Source: Candidatus Poribacteria bacterium (lineage in GTDB: Bacteria; Poribacteria; WGA-4E; WGA-3G). Taken from it: a stretch of DNA of 64,000 nt. The position numbers and the translations under genes were made by a program. How positions within the stretch are numbered: position 1 is the stretch's first letter; each line of letters begins with the position of its first letter. Where the stretch lies: assembly GCA_022821965.1 (NCBI GenBank), contig JAJECN010000024.1, forward strand, positions 1-64,000, written 5' to 3'. The notes under the pieces were generated by a model. The model was not told where the DNA came from, did no database searches, and worked only from the letters and a program-made list of their open reading frames with translations. Shown here piece by piece: positions 61,584-64,000 of this stretch.

Positions 61584-62415
61584 TTAAAGATACAAGTTTA
61601 TGACTTCATCAATAGTTATATCTGCCTTGTATTCTCTGAGACGTTTGATATTCGCAAAGTCGCGTTCAATCGGGTTGTAGTCGGGTGAATAAGGTGGCAA
61701 AAACAATACCTCTGCTCCCGAGGCTTCTATCAACTCACGCGTCCGATGCGTCTTGTGAATCTTCGCATTATCAAGAACAACCACATCTGAGGCAGACAGC
61801 CGTGGACATAAATAGACTTCAAGCCACGCATTGAAACACGCAGCATCGCAGCTGCCCTCAAAGAGACAGGGTGCCGTAAAAGTCAAATCGATACGCGCAG
61901 CGACCAACGTCGTTGTTCGTGTCCTTGTGCCTGAGATGAGACCTAAAATACATTCGCCTTTCCGGGCATACCCATAACGTCTATAACTCTCAGCACGAAA
62001 ACCGCATTCATCAACATAAACAATCTTTTTGCCAATGGCGTGTTTCTCGGCGAGGACCTGACGGTAGACTTGACGTTTTTCATCGCACCGCTCCTTATAT
62101 CCGAGTGTTTTTTTTTCGCGTGATACCGAGTTTCCGCAGCCCATAGGCGATAGAAGACTCTGAAACACCGAAATGTGAGGCACGTTCGTTTTGCGTCAAG
62201 TCTGGGAAATCAGCGACATGTTTTTTCAGTGCTGTCTCGTCAAGCACGCGCATGTTTTTGGGACCCGGTTTTTCGCTCGAAAGCGGGTCTTCAGCCGCTA
62301 ACCATCTATAAATCGTTGAACGATTGAGAGAAAAACGACGGGCAGCTTCGGCTTTTTTCCCGCCGGTTTCAATAAAATCTAAAACGCGTTTGCGTAAATC
62401 TGTTGAATAGGTCAT
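61584..62415 (-). CDS. IS630 transposase, made by frameshift or slippage
   Basis: The first frame (62415-62095, MTYSTDLRKRVLDFIETGGK onward) encodes the HTH DNA-binding domain. The second (61584-62183) encodes the DDE catalytic domain with IVYVDECGF (D), VVLDNAKIH (D) and YNPIERDFAN (E). They overlap at a run of nine T on the plus strand (62108-62116, A9 in the mRNA). Losing one A, or a +1 ribosomal shift, joins them as GITRKKTLGYKERC. This is a known expression mode in the family. Annotated separately, neither half would be a full transposase. Confidence 0.9.
62108..62116 (-). promoter_or_regulatory. A9 slippage site in the IS630 transposase
   Basis: Nine consecutive A in the mRNA lie where the two transposase frames overlap. 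The downstream frame starts one base later, which a +1 ribosomal shift or loss of one A by RNA polymerase slippage would supply. Confidence 0.7.
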
Positions 62416-62473
62416 AATAGACGCATTCTATTACAAAACACAAAAAATGTCTCTTTAATTCTAATGGTCACTA

Positions 62474-62948
62474 TAGTTCTCCGTTCTTTACTAAATTTTC
62501 AGGCCCCAGGCCCGGTAGATGCGGTTTCCTAACCGCACCATAAATGTCAATTTTAGAGCAAATAACCGTTGTGGTCCCAGGTCCGGTAGGGTTTTGCTTG
62601 GATGTTTCTTCACTGTTTCCAACTGCGCCGGGTTTTAGCCATAAACTTTGTACACGCCAGAAACCCTCTTCAGTCCCGTAGGGACGCAATGTTTATAGAA
62701 ACGCGCTTCCCCTGTCTCCTAAGCCCCGTAGGGGCGGCATCTGTTGAAACCCTGCTTTGAAATGACGTGTGAAATCCCTAAATTGACACCTATGAGTGCG
62801 GTTTGGAACCTCACCGGGAAATCTGAAAAAGAAGATTCAAAAATTTAGAGAATCCGATTGTACTACAAGCGAAATTGCCTAAGTCCTGACAAAAAAGGCA
62901 GGGAGCTATAAGAACTCCCTGCCCTCGTGCTATACCTAACAAACGGAC
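62474..62948. other. Spacer of mixed repeats between IS630 and dockerin gene
   Basis: This 475-nt gap carries GGTGCGG-type and CCCGTAGGGGCG-type short repeats (a palindrome at about 62518-62541 and CCGTAGG units near 62676 and 62727) and a lone TGCCTAAGTCC half-end at 62866-62878, like the MITE ends. No gene is seen. The terminator of the dockerin gene is at 62891-62923. Confidence 0.55.
62891..62923 (-). terminator. Intrinsic terminator of the dockerin gene
   Basis: A perfect 9-bp stem GGCAGGGAG (62897-62905) and CTCCCTGCC (62915-62923) with a 9-nt loop is followed, on the minus strand, by six T (62896-62891). It lies 26 nt past the stop at 62949. Confidence 0.9.
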
Positions 62949-64000
62949 CTATTTCCGTATCAACATCTTTCGTGTCGCTGAGAAATCACCCGCAGTGAGT
63001 GTATAGAAATAGACACCGCTTGCGACCGGTTCACCTTGTGCATTTCTACCGTCCCAATACGCTGCACGACTCCGATACTGATAGATACCGGCAGGTTGGT
63101 AACCCAACGCCAACGTCCGGACTAAGACACCATTTATAGCATAGATATGCACCGTGACATCCGCAGATTCCGCAATGTCATACGGTATCCACGTCTCTGG
63201 ATTGAATGGGTTCGGATAGTTCGGTAGTAATGCTGTCTTTTCTGGAACGAACAGTGCCAACAGCTGCTTGAGGTTTGCAATTCCGCGTTGGAAAGTGAGC
63301 GATCCATCGTCTACTGCACACAGGACATCTAATGCATATTCAACTATTTCGAGCCTGACCCCTGGAGGCAGCTTGACATTTGAGGGCGCAGCCGGGGCTG
63401 CGCCTTCTCCGAGATGTTCAGCAACAAGAGCAAGGTCTTTGCCGTCTACCATACCATCGCCATTCACATCGGTGCGCGGGTTCTCAGGTGGATTTTCTCC
63501 TAATGCTGCCGTTACCAATTGTGCGTCCGTTGCATCCGTTACGCCATCCTCGTTGACATCATAAACCGAGAAAACAGGCTCAGGTGCCGCCACGGTGATG
63601 AGAACTTCAGGCGGCGTAGTAGTGATTCTCTCGCCAGTGCTGGAGCCCGCTTGAAAGTTACGCAGCGATACGCGGCTTTCTCCATTTGCAATGGCAGTAA
63701 ATCTCACCGATAGGAGCGTGCCTTCACCGTTCACCCCGCCTTCGGAAATCCGCAGTGAACTTACCCCCTTAATCCTACCCGTTGTGTTATCAATCGTGCC
63801 TCTCCGAAAATAGGTACGTCCGCCGCTTTGCCTCAAGAAGCTGCCCTCGGTTACGCTATTTACTTTCAGCACAGTGGGGTCAAACTTAATATCAGCTTGC
63901 CAGCCTGCTAAATCGGTCATATCTTCTGTCCTAAGATGAAGGGTAAACGTATCGTCGACCTCTACTTGCGTCGTCTCTGTGAATAAAGAAAAGCTGTCAC
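62949..64000 (-). CDS. Cohesin-dockerin protein with C-terminal sorting domain, 5' end outside window
   Basis: The frame is open to the right edge, and about 350 codons are visible. In order they hold a cohesin-type beta domain (FTLHLRTEDMTDLAGWQADIKFDPTVLKV onward), then a dockerin pair with calcium loops (DVNEDGVTDATDAQ and DVNGDGMVDGKDLA). A linker and a FlgD/T9SS-like tail follow (LLPNYPNPFNPETWIPYDI to ATRKMLIRK). Such tails direct export and surface attachment in related bacteria. An ATG at 63920 is internal and is not the start. Confidence 0.88.
   Translation of the reverse strand, partial: DSFSLFTETTQVEVDDTFTLHLRTEDMTDLAGWQADIKFDPTVLKVNSVTEGSFLRQSGGRTYFRRGTIDNTTGRIKGVSSLRISEGGVNGEGTLLSVRFTAIANGESRVSLRNFQAGSSTGERITTTPPEVLITVAAPEPVFSVYDVNEDGVTDATDAQLVTAALGENPPENPRTDVNGDGMVDGKDLALVAEHLGEGAAPAAPSNVKLPPGVRLEIVEYALDVLCAVDDGSLTFQRGIANLKQLLALFVPEKTALLPNYPNPFNPETWIPYDIAESADVTVHIYAINGVLVRTLALGYQPAGIYQYRSRAAYWDGRNAQGEPVASGVYFYTLTAGDFSATRKMLIRK

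Larger units (their letters stand above)
61569..62473 (-). mobile_element. Complete IS630-family insertion sequence, 905 bp
   Basis: The element has 26-bp imperfect inverted ends (61569-61594 and 62448-62473, 22 of 26 bases matching; both read TAGT...TTAGAATTAAAGA). It is flanked by a TA on each side (61567-61568 and 62474-62475), the target duplication of IS630/Tc1. It contains one transposase gene in two overlapping frames. No passenger gene is present. The near-intact ends suggest recent movement. Confidence 0.92.

Noticed and set aside
1..64000. tRNA, rRNA, tmRNA or RNase P genes
   Set aside because: No cloverleaf, TpsiC-loop pattern or conserved rRNA block was found by reading; small RNAs could still be missed.

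Overview
The window looks like a piece of a Gram-negative bacterium outside the well-studied phyla, most likely Candidatus Poribacteria or a close relative. This is inferred from gene content, not from a marker gene. The clues are an outer-membrane Tam/Omp85 module, a cohesin-dockerin protein with a FlgD/T9SS-like C-terminal tail, an M81 (MlrC) peptidase, PmoA/DUF6807-like and sialidase-like genes, many palindromic intergenic repeats, and use of selenocysteine. No rRNA or tRNA gene and no CRISPR array was seen.

Layout. 1-585: the start of an IS3-type transposase next to a truncated GHKL ATPase. 984-5610: an MlrC peptidase, an HD (p)ppGpp-hydrolase-like protein, a sugar isomerase and a selenocysteine-containing SelD. 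5770-11928: pyrE, ymdB, xseA-xseB, dxs and tlyA. 11951-21634: a giant TamB and an Omp85/TamA-like barrel. 21733-29969: a BMP-type (nucleoside-like) ABC transporter, with the ATPase and two permeases on the minus strand and two tandem binding proteins on the plus strand, enclosing a PmoA-like and a sialidase-like gene. 30010-32724: a selenocysteine formate dehydrogenase. 32763-37809: an HTH regulator, a cupin, pepA, leuA and a DAHP synthase. 39049-41824: a uridine-kinase-like gene, two Hsp20 genes behind sigma-54 promoters, and an aquaporin. 42049-47245: a cupin, a membrane protein, part of a peptide ABC transporter, and an outer-membrane barrel gene with two in-frame UGA codons. 47242-49463: an aldo/keto reductase and an enolase-superfamily enzyme. 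50394-53322: a SIS protein and the nadD-yacG-yqeK-rsfS cluster. 53402-61451: PP2C, a beta-propeller, a glycerol-1-phosphate-dehydrogenase-like enzyme, an M19 dipeptidase, a GT9 glycosyltransferase, thiI, rnhC and an FMN reductase. 61569-62473: a complete IS630 element. 62949-64000: the C-terminus of a dockerin protein.

Two themes stand out. First, selenium: SelD makes the selenium donor and itself carries Sec at position 17. Formate dehydrogenase uses Sec at position 358. A third gene, overlapping an aldo/keto reductase stop by ATGA, reads signal peptide-UGA-Gly-Ala-UGA-barrel and may be an undescribed UxxU selenoprotein. SelA, SelB and tRNA-Sec are not in the window.

Second, repeats: a palindromic family (arms like CAGTTATCAGT, often with an inner hairpin GATTTTTCGCAGAAAAATC) lies between many genes, often touching start or stop codons. 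It also sits in frame inside tlyA and twice inside tamB, much like the Rickettsia palindromic elements. A second palindrome is inside the M19 dipeptidase. Two short MITE-like elements with TAGGACTTACG ends and target duplications were also found, one of them nested in a copy of the first repeat.
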